A stretch of 64,000 nt of DNA from Bordetella genomosp. 5 (GTDB lineage Bacteria > Pseudomonadota > Gammaproteobacteria > Burkholderiales > Burkholderiaceae_B): NCBI RefSeq assembly GCF_002261475.1, contig NZ_NEVN01000004.1, positions 730,766-794,765 on the forward strand. Direction: 5' to 3'. Positions 1 through 11,460 of the stretch are shown here, piece after piece; position 1 is the stretch's first letter, and the number at the start of each line of letters is the position of its first letter. Position numbers and translations under genes: made by a program. Under the pieces are notes generated by a model. The model was given only the letters and a program-made list of their open reading frames with translations. It searched no databases and was not told where the DNA came from.

Positions 1-1
1 C

Positions 2-730
2 GGCAAGGCGAGCTGCGTCACGCTCGCCCGCCATGGGGCAGCGGTGGTGGCGCTCGACGCCGATCTGGCCGCCGCCGAAGACGCGGCGCACGAGGTCGAA
101 GCGGCGGGCGGCCGCGCGTTGCCGGTGCGCGCCGACGTGGCCGATCCCGACGCCATGCAGGCGGCGGTGCAGGCTGCGCTCGCGCATTACGGGCGCATCG
201 ACATCTGGCAGGCCAACGCCGGCATCGGCAAGGTCGGTGGCCCGGAAGATATTTCGCTCGATGATTGGGAGCGGATTCAGCGCGTGAACGTGAGCAGCCT
301 GCTGATCGCCACGCGGCTCATCGCGCCGCCCATGCGTGCGCAGGGCGGCGGCGCCATTGTTACCGTCTCGTCGATCGCGGGCATCCGCTACACCGGCTAT
401 CCGCATCTGGCGTATAGCGTCAGCAAGGCGGCGGTGATCCACTTCGCGCGCATGGCGGCGCAGCAGTACGCGGCCGACGGCATACGGGTGAACACGGTAA
501 TTCCGGGCCTCATCGATACGCCGCGCGTGGCGGCGAACGTGGCGCGCATGTTCGATCCCGATGATCTGGCGGCGGCCAAGGCCGCGCGGGATCGGCAGGT
601 GCCGATGGGCCGCATGGGCACACCATGGGAAGTGGCCAACGCCGTGGCGTTTCTGGCTTCCGACGACGCGTCGTACATCACCGGCACCGAGCTCGTGGTG
701 GACGGCGGGCTGACCGGTAAATATGCCTGA
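2..730 (+). CDS. SDR-family NAD(P)-dependent oxidoreductase, 5' truncated
   Basis: Classical short-chain dehydrogenase/reductase whose 5' end lies outside the window. The reading frame is open from base 2, so the N-terminal glycine-rich nucleotide motif is only partly visible. Seen: the NAG motif (ANAGIGK), the catalytic Ser in VSSIAG, the catalytic Tyr and Lys in YSVSKAA, and the C-terminal SDR signature ending in GTELVVDGGLTGKYA. An internal GTG at 44 could be called as a start, but upstream residues in the same frame continue the SDR fold, so truncation is the better reading. The substrate cannot be told from sequence. The downstream genes are on the other strand and unrelated. Confidence 0.9.
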   Translation, partial: GKASCVTLARHGAAVVALDADLAAAEDAAHEVEAAGGRALPVRADVADPDAMQAAVQAALAHYGRIDIWQANAGIGKVGGPEDISLDDWERIQRVNVSSLLIATRLIAPPMRAQGGGAIVTVSSIAGIRYTGYPHLAYSVSKAAVIHFARMAAQQYAADGIRVNTVIPGLIDTPRVAANVARMFDPDDLAAAKAARDRQVPMGRMGTPWEVANAVAFLASDDASYITGTELVVDGGLTGKYA

Positions 731-823
731 TCCGTATCCAGTTCCGCCAGTCGTCGTGGGCGGATCCCGCAGACGCGAGGGTCGCAGGGCCGCGATCGCG
801 GTTGCGTGATTCCTCGCGCACGA

Positions 824-857
824 ACAAAGGGGCGTGTTCCGCGATGGAACACGCCCC
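824..857 (-). terminator. Rho-independent terminator of the small secreted protein gene
   Basis: A perfect 12-bp stem (829-840 paired with 846-857) with a 5-nt loop. Read on the minus strand it is followed by a short T-rich tract (TTTGTT). It lies about 45 bp beyond the stop of the minus-strand gene ending at 904. Confidence 0.8.
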
Positions 858-903
858 TCGTCCGACCCGGCCCCGAGGAGCGCGGCCGGATCAGCCGAAC
901 CTA

Positions 904-1281
904 TTACTTGCCGCCGGTGTTCGGGTAGTTCGTGCCCGGCGAGTTCGGGTTGACGTCACGCGGTGCGCTGGAATTGGGCGCGGGGATGGTCTTGCCGTCC
1001 ATGCCCTTCTTGCCGTCCATGCCCTTGTTGTGGTCCATGCGCTTGTCCTTGTCGGTCGACATCGTGCCGCTGTGCGAGGGCGTGGTCGTCGTCTTGGACG
1101 GTTCGCCCGGGGCGGGAGCCTGCTGGCCGGCCGGCAGCGGACGGTTCGGCTGTGCCGCGGTCGAATCGTTCGGCGTCTTGGACGGGCTGGCCGGGGTGGC
1201 GCTTTGCGCCATGGCGGCGCCGGTGAAGGCGAAGCCCGCGAGGGCGGCGATGGCCAGTTTGCGATTGAGGTTCAGATGCAT
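904..1281 (-). CDS. Small secreted hydrophilic protein, function unknown
   Basis: 125 residues. There is a clear Sec signal peptide (MHLNLNRK, then a hydrophobic Ala/Gly/Phe core, likely cleaved after AMA). The mature part is low-complexity, rich in Pro, Ser, Thr, Asn and Lys, with a short repeat (NKGMDGKKGMDGKT). An AGGAG ribosome site precedes the ATG by about 6-8 nt and a strong terminator follows. The frame stays open far upstream but only this start gives a signal peptide. No domain is recognised. The Met/Asp/His-rich repeat could bind metal, but that is a guess. Confidence 0.7.
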   Translation of the reverse strand: MHLNLNRKLAIAALAGFAFTGAAMAQSATPASPSKTPNDSTAAQPNRPLPAGQQAPAPGEPSKTTTTPSHSGTMSTDKDKRMDHNKGMDGKKGMDGKTIPAPNSSAPRDVNPNSPGTNYPNTGGK

Positions 1282-1435
1282 GGCGTATCTCCTATGGGGG
1301 GGTGCGTGCGGATGCCGCATGCCTTCATCCGCAAGCGCTGTTCCTGCGCTTTGCAGGGCTCCCGCCGGATGGGCATCGCTTGGTCGCCCCTCAACCCTGC
1401 GTGCCCCGATTCGGGCGATTCCCGCAGCCCAATGC

Positions 1436-1463
1436 AAAAGCCCCGCGGAACACCGCGGGGCTC
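1436..1463 (-). terminator. Rho-independent terminator of the GlsB/YeaQ gene
   Basis: GC-rich 9-bp stem (GCCCCGCGG with CCGCGGGGC) and a 4-nt loop, followed on the minus strand by TTTTG. It is about 20 bp past the stop of the gene at 1485-1736. Confidence 0.8.
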
Positions 1464-1484
1464 TCGTGCCGAAGCGTGGCGGGG

Positions 1485-1736
1485 TCAGGCGCGCTTGCGC
1501 GTGACGAGCCCCACGACGAACAGCACGATGATGGCGCCCACGACCGAGGCGATCCAGCCCGCCGGCTCGCCGGACTGATACCAGCCGAGCGACTGACCGA
1601 GGAAACCGGCGACCACCGCACCGACGATCCCGAGGATCGTGGTCATGATGATGCCCATGCTCTGGTCTCCCGGCATGATGGCGCGGGCGATCAAGCCCAC
1701 GATGAACCCGACGATGATCATGATGATGATGCTCAT
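1485..1736 (-). CDS. GlsB/YeaQ/YmgE family (transglycosylase-associated) membrane protein
   Basis: 83 residues, almost entirely membrane helices: three hydrophobic segments (about residues 2-20, 27-47 and 57-77) and a basic end (TRKRA). The pattern GFIVGLIARAIMPG near the start and the Gly-rich middle helix are typical of the GlsB/YeaQ/YmgE family, small inner-membrane proteins linked to stress responses whose biochemical role is not established. A purine-rich ribosome site (AGGAGG on the minus strand) precedes the start. It is monocistronic with its own terminator. Confidence 0.9.
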   Translation of the reverse strand: MSIIIMIIVGFIVGLIARAIMPGDQSMGIIMTTILGIVGAVVAGFLGQSLGWYQSGEPAGWIASVVGAIIVLFVVGLVTRKRA

Positions 1737-1849
1737 GCGACCTCCTGGTGCGGTGGGGAAGGGGTGAGCTCATGATACTCAGCCCCTTGTTGCGGCAGTT
1801 GTAACAACTGGTGCGCTCCCTCCGCACGTAGCGTGCCCGCGACAGCGGC

Positions 1850-2503
1850 TCAACCGGTCTGCGCGAGCAATTGCCGCAAATCTTTGACCATCGCCGCCAC
1901 GGTGTCCGTGTCGGAGGCGAGCAGCCGTGCCCGGCCGCGGTTGTCGAAGATATATACGCCGCGGCTGTGCGTGACGTCGTAGGTGTCGGCGTCGTCGCCG
2001 GGCTTGGGCTTTTCGATCTGATAGGCGACGCGATAGCGCCGCGCCAGATCGGCCACCTGCCGTTCATTGCCCGTCAGGCCCAGCGTGTTGGGATTGAAGG
2101 CGTTGACATAGGCCTGCAGGATTTCGGGCGTGTCGCGATGGGGATCGACGCTGACGAACACGATGCGCACATCGCGTGCGGCGTCGCCGAGTTCGCCCAG
2201 CACCGCCGTGAGCTGCGCCATCGTGGTGGGACAGACGTCGGGGCAGCTCGCATAGCCGAAGAACAGCAGCACGGTCTTGCCGGCGAGCGCGTCGGCCGTC
2301 ACCGTCTGGCCATTGGCCGCCTGCAAGGAAAACTTGAGATCGGGCAGGTGGCCGCGCACGTTGTAGAGCGACCAGTCCGCCGAGCGTTCGCTGCACCCGG
2401 CCAGCATCCCGGCGGCGGCGAGCGCGGCGGCGCCGAGCAACACGCGCCGGCGTGCGGGAGAGAAAGAAGACGGACGGACCAGCGGAACAGGCACGAAGGA
2501 CAT
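1850..2503 (-). CDS. Sco1/SenC family copper chaperone lipoprotein
   Basis: 217 residues from the ATG at 2503, chosen because it gives a lipoprotein signal (lipobox LAGC, Cys37); the frame runs further upstream without such a signal. The thioredoxin-like Sco fold carries the copper-binding pair in SCPDVC (Cys87, Cys91) and the distal His179 in DVTHS. All three ligands are present, so metal binding should be intact. Sco proteins deliver copper to the CuA site of cytochrome c oxidase or act as thiol reductases. No cytochrome oxidase gene is next to it here, so its target is unknown. prlC follows upstream on the same strand, separated by about 140 bp. Confidence 0.93.
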   Translation of the reverse strand: MSFVPVPLVRPSSFSPARRRVLLGAAALAAAGMLAGCSERSADWSLYNVRGHLPDLKFSLQAANGQTVTADALAGKTVLLFFGYASCPDVCPTTMAQLTAVLGELGDAARDVRIVFVSVDPHRDTPEILQAYVNAFNPNTLGLTGNERQVADLARRYRVAYQIEKPKPGDDADTYDVTHSRGVYIFDNRGRARLLASDTDTVAAMVKDLRQLLAQTG

Positions 2504-2641
2504 GAAATCGGCTCGACGGTGCGCAACGCGGTGAAGGGGACGGGCTGTCTCGATTCTAGCAACCCCGTCCGCCTTGCGCGGCCGTCGGCCTGGCGGGCGC
2601 TTGCGCTGGAGCAAGCCCGCCCGATCCCGGCGGGCGTCGCG

Positions 2642-4711
2642 TCAGGCCGGCTGGGCGTCGCTCATGCCGCTGTGACGCAGCAGGGCGTCCATGCGGGGCG
2701 CGCGGCCGCGGAAGGCCGCGAACGAGTCGGCCGCGGGGCGGGCGCCACCCACCGCCAGCACTTCCTTGCGAAAGCGCAGACCGGTGGCGGTGTCGAGCGT
2801 GTCGGCCTGTTCGCCGGCCGCCCTGGCCGCTTCTTCGAAGGCCTCGTAGGCATCGGCCGACAGCACTTCGGCCCACTTGTAGCTGTAGTAGCCCGCGCCA
2901 TAGCCGCCGGCGAACAGGTGCGAGAACGCATGCGGCAGGCGATGCCAGGCCGGCGGGAACAGCACGGCGACTTCCTTGCGCACGTCCTGCAGCAGCGCGA
3001 GCACGTCGGCGATCGGCATGCCTTCGGCGCGGTCGTGCATCAACATGTCGAAGAGCGCGAACTCGATCTGGCGCACGGCCTGCATGCCGCTTTGATAGTT
3101 GCGCGCGGCGACGAGGCGGTCGTAGAGCGCGCGCGGCAGCGGCGATCCGCTGTCGACATGGGCCGAGAGCTTCTGCACCACGGCCCACTCCCAGCAGAAG
3201 TTCTCCATGAATTGCGAAGGCAGTTCGATGGCGTCCCACTCGACGCTCGAGAACGCGGCCACGCCGGGCTCGTCGACTTCGGAGAGCAGCGCGTGCAGCG
3301 CATGGCCCGCCTCGTGGAACAGCGTGATGACGTCGTCGTGCGTGAGCAGGGCGGCCTTGCCACCGGCCGGGCGCGAGAAGTTGCAGGTGAGGTAGACCAC
3401 CGGCGTCTGCAGGCCCTTGGCGGTGCGGCGGCGGCTGCGTTCGCTGTCGACCCAGGCGCCGCTCTGCTTGCCGGCGCGCGCATACAGATCGAGATAGAGA
3501 TGGCCGATCAGGCGGCCATCGGGCGCCTGCACCTGCACGCCGCGCACGTCGGCGTGCCAGGACGACACCGGCATCTCGCGCAGGCGCACGTCGAACAGCG
3601 ACTCGACCACCTCGAACAGGCCGGAGAGCACGCGCGGCTCGGTGAAGTACTGTTTGATCTCGTCTTCGGAATACGCATAGCGCGATTCGCGCAGGCGCTC
3701 GGAGGCGAAGCCCACGTCCCAGGGTTCGAGGGTGTCGAGGCCGAGCTCGCGCGCGGCGAACTCGCGCAGCTCGTTCAGGTCGCGCTGCGCATAGGGCTTG
3801 GCGCGCGCCGCGAGGTTGCGCAGGAAGTCCGTGACCTCGCCGGCGTTGCTCGCCATGCGCGTCTGCAGGCGCAGCTCGGCGAAGTTGGCGTACGACAGCA
3901 GCCGGGCCTCTTCGGCGCGCAGCCCCAGCAGCTCTTCGATGAGCGGCGAGTTGTCGAACTGACTGGCGCCTTGCTCGGACGCCACGGTGCCGTACGCGCG
4001 GTACAGCGTTTCGCGCAGGCCGCGATCGCGGGCGTACTGCATCACCGGCAGATAGCTCGGCATCTTGAGCGTGAACTTGTAGCCCGGCTTGCCGTCTTCG
4101 GCGGCGGCCTGGCGGGCGGTTTCGATGACGTCGCCCGGAATGCCGTCGAGCCGCTTTTCGTCTTCGATCACGATCGACCACGCATCGATCGAATCGAGCA
4201 CGTTTTCGGAGAACTTCTGCGAGACCTGGGCCTCGCGATCGGAGATCTCGGCGTAGCGTTCGCGCGCGGGGCCCACGAGCTCCACGCCGCTCAGGCGGAA
4301 GTCGCGCAGCGCCAGCTCGATCACGCGGCGGCGCACCGGATCCCAGCTGGCGAAGTCGGGCGCGGCGGCGAGGCGTTGATACTGGCGGTACAGCCCTTCG
4401 TGCAGGCCCACCCAGGTCGAGAACTCGGTGACCAGCGGCAGCGCGGCGTTATAGGCCTCGCGCAACTCGGGCGTGTTGACCACCGCATTCAGATGGCCGG
4501 CCACCGACCAGGCGCGCCACAGGCGCTCGGAGGCGCTGTCGAGCGGCTCGACGACGGCTTCCCAGCTGGCCTCGAGCGACGGATCGGCGGCGTGTTCGAC
4601 GGCCTTGCGCGCCGACGCGAGCAGGTCTTCGATCGCCGGCACGATGTGCGCGGGTTTGACGGCGGCATAGTCGACCAGGTCGGCCACGGGTGCGAGCAGG
4701 GGATTGGTCAT
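2642..4711 (-). CDS. prlC: Oligopeptidase A (M3 family zinc metallopeptidase)
   Basis: 689 residues, the usual length for oligopeptidase A. The zinc motif is HEAGH at residues 466-470, followed by HALLSEVDEPGVAAFSSVEWDAIELPSQ-type sequence with the third ligand Glu, as in thimet-family M3 peptidases. It is a cytoplasmic enzyme that degrades short peptides, including cleaved signal peptides. The start at 4711 gives MTNPLLAP, as in relatives. folD lies just upstream in the same direction, with about 160 bp between, so the two may be co-transcribed, although a GC-rich hairpin sits in the gap. Confidence 0.97.
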   Translation of the reverse strand: MTNPLLAPVADLVDYAAVKPAHIVPAIEDLLASARKAVEHAADPSLEASWEAVVEPLDSASERLWRAWSVAGHLNAVVNTPELREAYNAALPLVTEFSTWVGLHEGLYRQYQRLAAAPDFASWDPVRRRVIELALRDFRLSGVELVGPARERYAEISDREAQVSQKFSENVLDSIDAWSIVIEDEKRLDGIPGDVIETARQAAAEDGKPGYKFTLKMPSYLPVMQYARDRGLRETLYRAYGTVASEQGASQFDNSPLIEELLGLRAEEARLLSYANFAELRLQTRMASNAGEVTDFLRNLAARAKPYAQRDLNELREFAARELGLDTLEPWDVGFASERLRESRYAYSEDEIKQYFTEPRVLSGLFEVVESLFDVRLREMPVSSWHADVRGVQVQAPDGRLIGHLYLDLYARAGKQSGAWVDSERSRRRTAKGLQTPVVYLTCNFSRPAGGKAALLTHDDVITLFHEAGHALHALLSEVDEPGVAAFSSVEWDAIELPSQFMENFCWEWAVVQKLSAHVDSGSPLPRALYDRLVAARNYQSGMQAVRQIEFALFDMLMHDRAEGMPIADVLALLQDVRKEVAVLFPPAWHRLPHAFSHLFAGGYGAGYYSYKWAEVLSADAYEAFEEAARAAGEQADTLDTATGLRFRKEVLAVGGARPAADSFAAFRGRAPRMDALLRHSGMSDAQPA

Positions 4712-4840
4712 CGCGCGATTCCAGAAAACAATAAACGACCCGCAAGCGGGCAGGCTTGCAGATCAGATGAGGGCGGGAAGGGAGAAAACAAGGCGCGCGG
4801 CCCCTGGGGCGGGGTGCGGCCGGCCGAATCGCCGCGGCCC

Positions 4841-4865
4841 GGGGCGCCGCTTGCGGCGGCGCCCC
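4841..4865 (-). other. GC-rich hairpin after folD
   Basis: A perfect 10-bp stem (GGGGCGCCGC with GCGGCGCCCC) with a 5-nt loop, immediately after the folD stop. There is no T-run, so it is at best a weak or Rho-assisted terminator, or an mRNA-stabilising structure between folD and prlC. Confidence 0.45.
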
Positions 4866-4873
4866 GTGGGCGA

Positions 4874-5746
<873 letters not shown>

Positions 5747-5789
5747 TGTTGCGAGGCCTCCGGGGCGGCCGCGAAATTCACTGCCTGGG

Positions 5790-6416
5790 TCATGCCTGGG
5801 TCTCCGGCTTGGCCAGAGCAACCTTCATCAGATCTGCTACGGTGGTCACTTCAAGTTTTTCCATGATGTTGGCGCGGTGCGCCTCGACGGTCTTGATGCT
5901 GATGCCCAGGTCGTCGGCGATCTGCTTGTTCAAGCGGCCGGCGACGATGCGCTCCAGCACCTGCTGCTCGCGCGCGGTCAGGCGCGCCAGCATGGCTTCG
6001 TGGTCTTTCTGGGCCTGGTGCTTGCTCACGCGCTGCACCGCCTGCTCGAGCATGCGCGCCACGATCTCGCGCAGATCGGACTCGTTGAACGGCTTCTCGA
6101 GGAAGTCGATCGCACCCTTCTTCATGGTGGACACCGCCATGGGCACGTCGCCGTGGCCGGTGATGAACACGATGGGCAACGGCGCGTTGCGCGCGATCAG
6201 CTGTTCCTGCAGTTCGAGGCCGCTCATGCCGGGCATGCGCACGTCGGCGATCAGCACGCCGACCTGCGAGGCATCGTATTCGTCGAGGAAGGATTCGCCA
6301 CTCGAGAACGCCCGCACGCGATAGCCATTGGCCTCGAGCAACCAGCGCAACGAATCACGCACGGCTTCGTCGTCGTCGACAATGAATACCGTGCTCGACA
6401 GGTGGGGGGTGTTCAT
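5790..6416 (-). CDS. FixJ/NarL-type response regulator
   Basis: 208 residues. The receiver domain (about 1-125) has the acidic pocket VDDDE, the phospho-acceptor Asp58 in LIADVRMPG, the conserved Thr in FITGHGDV and Lys in FLEKPF. A LuxR-type helix-turn-helix follows (about 140-205; [15 protein letters not shown], then [20 protein letters not shown]). This is a FixJ/TtrR/TodT-like transcription factor. Its start overlaps the sensor kinase stop by 4 bp, so the two are translationally coupled. The regulon is unknown. The pair is divergent from the pyruvate dehydrogenase operon, which suggests but does not prove a link to central carbon or respiratory control. Confidence 0.93.
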   Translation of the reverse strand: MNTPHLSSTVFIVDDDEAVRDSLRWLLEANGYRVRAFSSGESFLDEYDASQVGVLIADVRMPGMSGLELQEQLIARNAPLPIVFITGHGDVPMAVSTMKKGAIDFLEKPFNESDLREIVARMLEQAVQRVSKHQAQKDHEAMLARLTAREQQVLERIVAGRLNKQIADDLGISIKTVEAHRANIMEKLEVTTVADLMKVALAKPETQA

Positions 6417-8167
6417 GCGTGCAACTCCTCGGACTGATCATTCTGCGCGTTGGCCTGGGGCGCGGCGCAGGGCAGGGTAAAGCGGAAGATAGTACCGCCG
6501 GCGGGATTCGGGTCGGCCCACAGGCGCCCGTGGTGAGACTCAATAATGGTACGGCAAATATTCAGCCCCATGCCCAGGCCCTGAGACTTGGTGCTGAAGA
6601 ACGGTTCGAACAGTCGCTCGGGTTCGGCGAGACCGTGGCCGCGGTCGACCACGGCGACCTCGATCTGCTGCTCGTGCGGGATCACCGCCACCTTGAGCTC
6701 GTCGGACTCGCTCTTTTCCATGGCCTCGAGGCCGTTCTTGAGCAGATTGAGCAGCACCTGTTCGATCAGGATCGGATCGGCCAGCACATCGGGCGCATTG
6801 GACGGCACGAAGCTGTCGATGCGGATGCGGCGCTTGCGTGCGTCGATCTCGGCGAAGCCGATCGCGTTTTCGACGATGCGGCCGATGGCCACGCGCTGAC
6901 GGCGCGGCTCGCTGCGCTTCACGAATTCGCGGATGCGGCTGATGATCTTGCCGGCGCGCTCGGCCTGTGACGCGGCCTTCTCGAGCGCGGGCAGTAGCAT
7001 GTTGGGGCTGGTGTGGCCGGCCTTGACCAGCGCCACCGCGCCCATGCTGTAGTTGGCGATGGCCGTTAGCGGCTGGTTGAGCTCGTGCGCCAGCGACGAG
7101 GCCATCTCGCCCATCGTGGTGAGACGGCTGGTGAGCTGGATCTTTTCCTGCTGTACGCGCGAGGCCTCTTCGTGGCTGCGGCGCTCGGTGATGTCGCGCG
7201 CCACCTGCATCCGCACCCGGCGGCCGTCGGTCCAGGCCAGCATGCGGTGATGCACTTCGAACCAGCGCTGCACCGAGGGGGCGAACACTTCGACGGATTC
7301 GTCGGTGAAGCGGCCGCGGCGTCCGGCCAGGAGCTCGTCGTGGCCGCCGGTCTGCGCGCCGAACACGCGGCGGTAGGTGCGGTTGGCGAACAGCAGCTCG
7401 AGGCCATCGTGGGTGTCGGCGGTGACCGAGATCGCGTCGTCCAGGCCTTCGAGCACCGTCATGAAGCGCTCATGGGCGGCGGTGAGCGCCTCGCGGATGC
7501 GCTTGGGCTCGGTGATGTCGGTCATGGAGGTCATCCAGCCGATCTGGTTGCCGTTAGGGTCGAGCAGCGGCGACACATACATGCGCGCCGTGAAGCGCGA
7601 GCCGTCGCGGCGCTGCGCCTCGACCTCCAGGCCGCTGGAGGGCGTCTTGCCGGACATCAGCACATCGAGCGTGTGCTGATGCTGCTCGTGGCGGCCGGGC
7701 ACCCAATACGGGAACGGCGGGCTGCGGCCGATCAGATCGGCTTCGTTCCAGCCGATCATGCGACAGAAGGCGGGATTGACGTAGGCGATGCGGCCTTCCA
7801 TGTCGAGCACGCGCATGCCGGTGGACATGGAGTTTTCCATGGCGCGGCGAAAACCGGTCTCGGCGATCAGCGCGGCCTCGGCCTCGGACCGGAAGCGGGT
7901 GTAGCGCCACAGCATCAGCAGGCTGATGATGATCACGCACGAGAGCGCGAGCACGACCCAGATCAGGCGTTGCTGGCGCAGCTCCTGATCGATCGTGACG
8001 AACATCACGCTGTCATCGTGGATGCGCTGCAGCCAGAAGAACATGCCCATCACACATATATAGAGGATGAGCACGAGCGCCGGGGTCACCCAGTACAGCC
8101 CACGCCGGCGCAGGCGGGCGTGGTCGTGAAACGAGTTCGGAATGTTGGACTTGTGCGGGCTGGACAT
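6413..8167 (-). CDS. PAS-domain sensor histidine kinase (FixL-like), membrane-bound
   Basis: 584 residues. Two membrane helices (about 24-46 and 68-88) enclose a short periplasmic loop of about 20 residues, too small for a usual ligand domain. Two PAS domains follow (about 105-220 and 230-330), the first linked by a PAC motif (SMTDITE). The kinase core has the phospho-acceptor His361 in SSLAHELNQPLTAI, an N-box (LLNLLKNGLEAM), and the G1/G2 ATP-lid motifs (DRGHGL, GLGMGLNICRTI). This layout matches FixL/DctS/TtrS-like kinases, which sense through PAS domains. I do not see an obvious haem-binding PAS signature. The cognate regulator follows directly. Confidence 0.92.
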   Translation of the reverse strand: MSSPHKSNIPNSFHDHARLRRRGLYWVTPALVLILYICVMGMFFWLQRIHDDSVMFVTIDQELRQQRLIWVVLALSCVIIISLLMLWRYTRFRSEAEAALIAETGFRRAMENSMSTGMRVLDMEGRIAYVNPAFCRMIGWNEADLIGRSPPFPYWVPGRHEQHQHTLDVLMSGKTPSSGLEVEAQRRDGSRFTARMYVSPLLDPNGNQIGWMTSMTDITEPKRIREALTAAHERFMTVLEGLDDAISVTADTHDGLELLFANRTYRRVFGAQTGGHDELLAGRRGRFTDESVEVFAPSVQRWFEVHHRMLAWTDGRRVRMQVARDITERRSHEEASRVQQEKIQLTSRLTTMGEMASSLAHELNQPLTAIANYSMGAVALVKAGHTSPNMLLPALEKAASQAERAGKIISRIREFVKRSEPRRQRVAIGRIVENAIGFAEIDARKRRIRIDSFVPSNAPDVLADPILIEQVLLNLLKNGLEAMEKSESDELKVAVIPHEQQIEVAVVDRGHGLAEPERLFEPFFSTKSQGLGMGLNICRTIIESHHGRLWADPNPAGGTIFRFTLPCAAPQANAQNDQSEELHA

Positions 8168-8539
8168 GGACTTCGGGCCGTTAGACCGCCTATTTTACGG
8201 GCAAAGCCGGGTGCACGACGCCGGAATTGCGGCGGCGCGGGGCAGGGCGGCCGCCACGGTGCGTGGCGCGGGCGGCGCCTCAGTCGGCGGCGCCCCTCCC
8301 AACTATCGATGCTGCGCTGCAGTATAGAAGGATGGCTGCTCGCATTCTTTCGGGGAACTGCCCGGAAACCCGCGCCACGCCTGGAGCCGGGGCCGGTTGT
8401 CACCTTGCCGCGCTTGGCAGGGAGGGGCCGGTTGTGGCACGGTTGAGGCTGCCTGTGCCTGCCTGGCCGTGCACGATAGCGGCCGTTTCCCGGGCAATAC
8501 GCAGCATTCTCGCGGGCAGATCGCTTCTGATGCGGCTAT

Positions 8540-8574
8540 TTTCATATTATGAAATGCCGTATCGCAACATGAAA
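8540..8574. promoter_or_regulatory. Candidate operator upstream of aceE (palindrome plus extra half-site)
   Basis: TTTCAT-ATT-ATGAAA is a perfect 6-bp inverted repeat at 8540-8554. A third half-site, ATGAAA, begins at 8569, exactly 20 bp (two helical turns) from the one at 8549. The cluster lies immediately upstream of the predicted -35 box at 8581. The binding protein is not identified. Confidence 0.45.
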
Positions 8575-8580
8575 TATCGC

Positions 8581-8610
8581 TTGCGGCGGGCGATTCTTGT
8601 TTCTTAGAAT
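8581..8610 (+). promoter_or_regulatory. Candidate sigma-70 promoter of aceE-aceF-lpdA
   Basis: TTGCGG (8581-8586) and TAGAAT (8605-8610), 18 bp apart, about 130 bp before the aceE start. Each box has 4-5 of 6 consensus bases. There is no transcript evidence. Confidence 0.45.
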
Positions 8611-8739
8611 GCGGGCTTCAGCAGTCCGTCAGAGCCGCCACCGCGTGGGAGCAGGCATCGACGGACCGCGTCCGCATATCAAACCCCGCTACCTCACAAG
8701 CCGGGGTGTGGTACCGAAAACCCCATCAGGAGACACACG

Positions 8740-11448
<2,709 letters not shown>

Positions 11449-11460
11449 GGGTAGACAGAC

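Larger units (their letters stand above)
8168..8739. other. Intergenic regulatory region between the sensor kinase and aceE
   Basis: Divergent 570-bp spacer with no convincing coding sequence. The left part (8200-8330) is GC-rich with simple dyads. The right part (8535-8615) is AT-rich and holds a palindrome and a sigma-70-like promoter facing aceE, listed separately. Confidence 0.6.
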
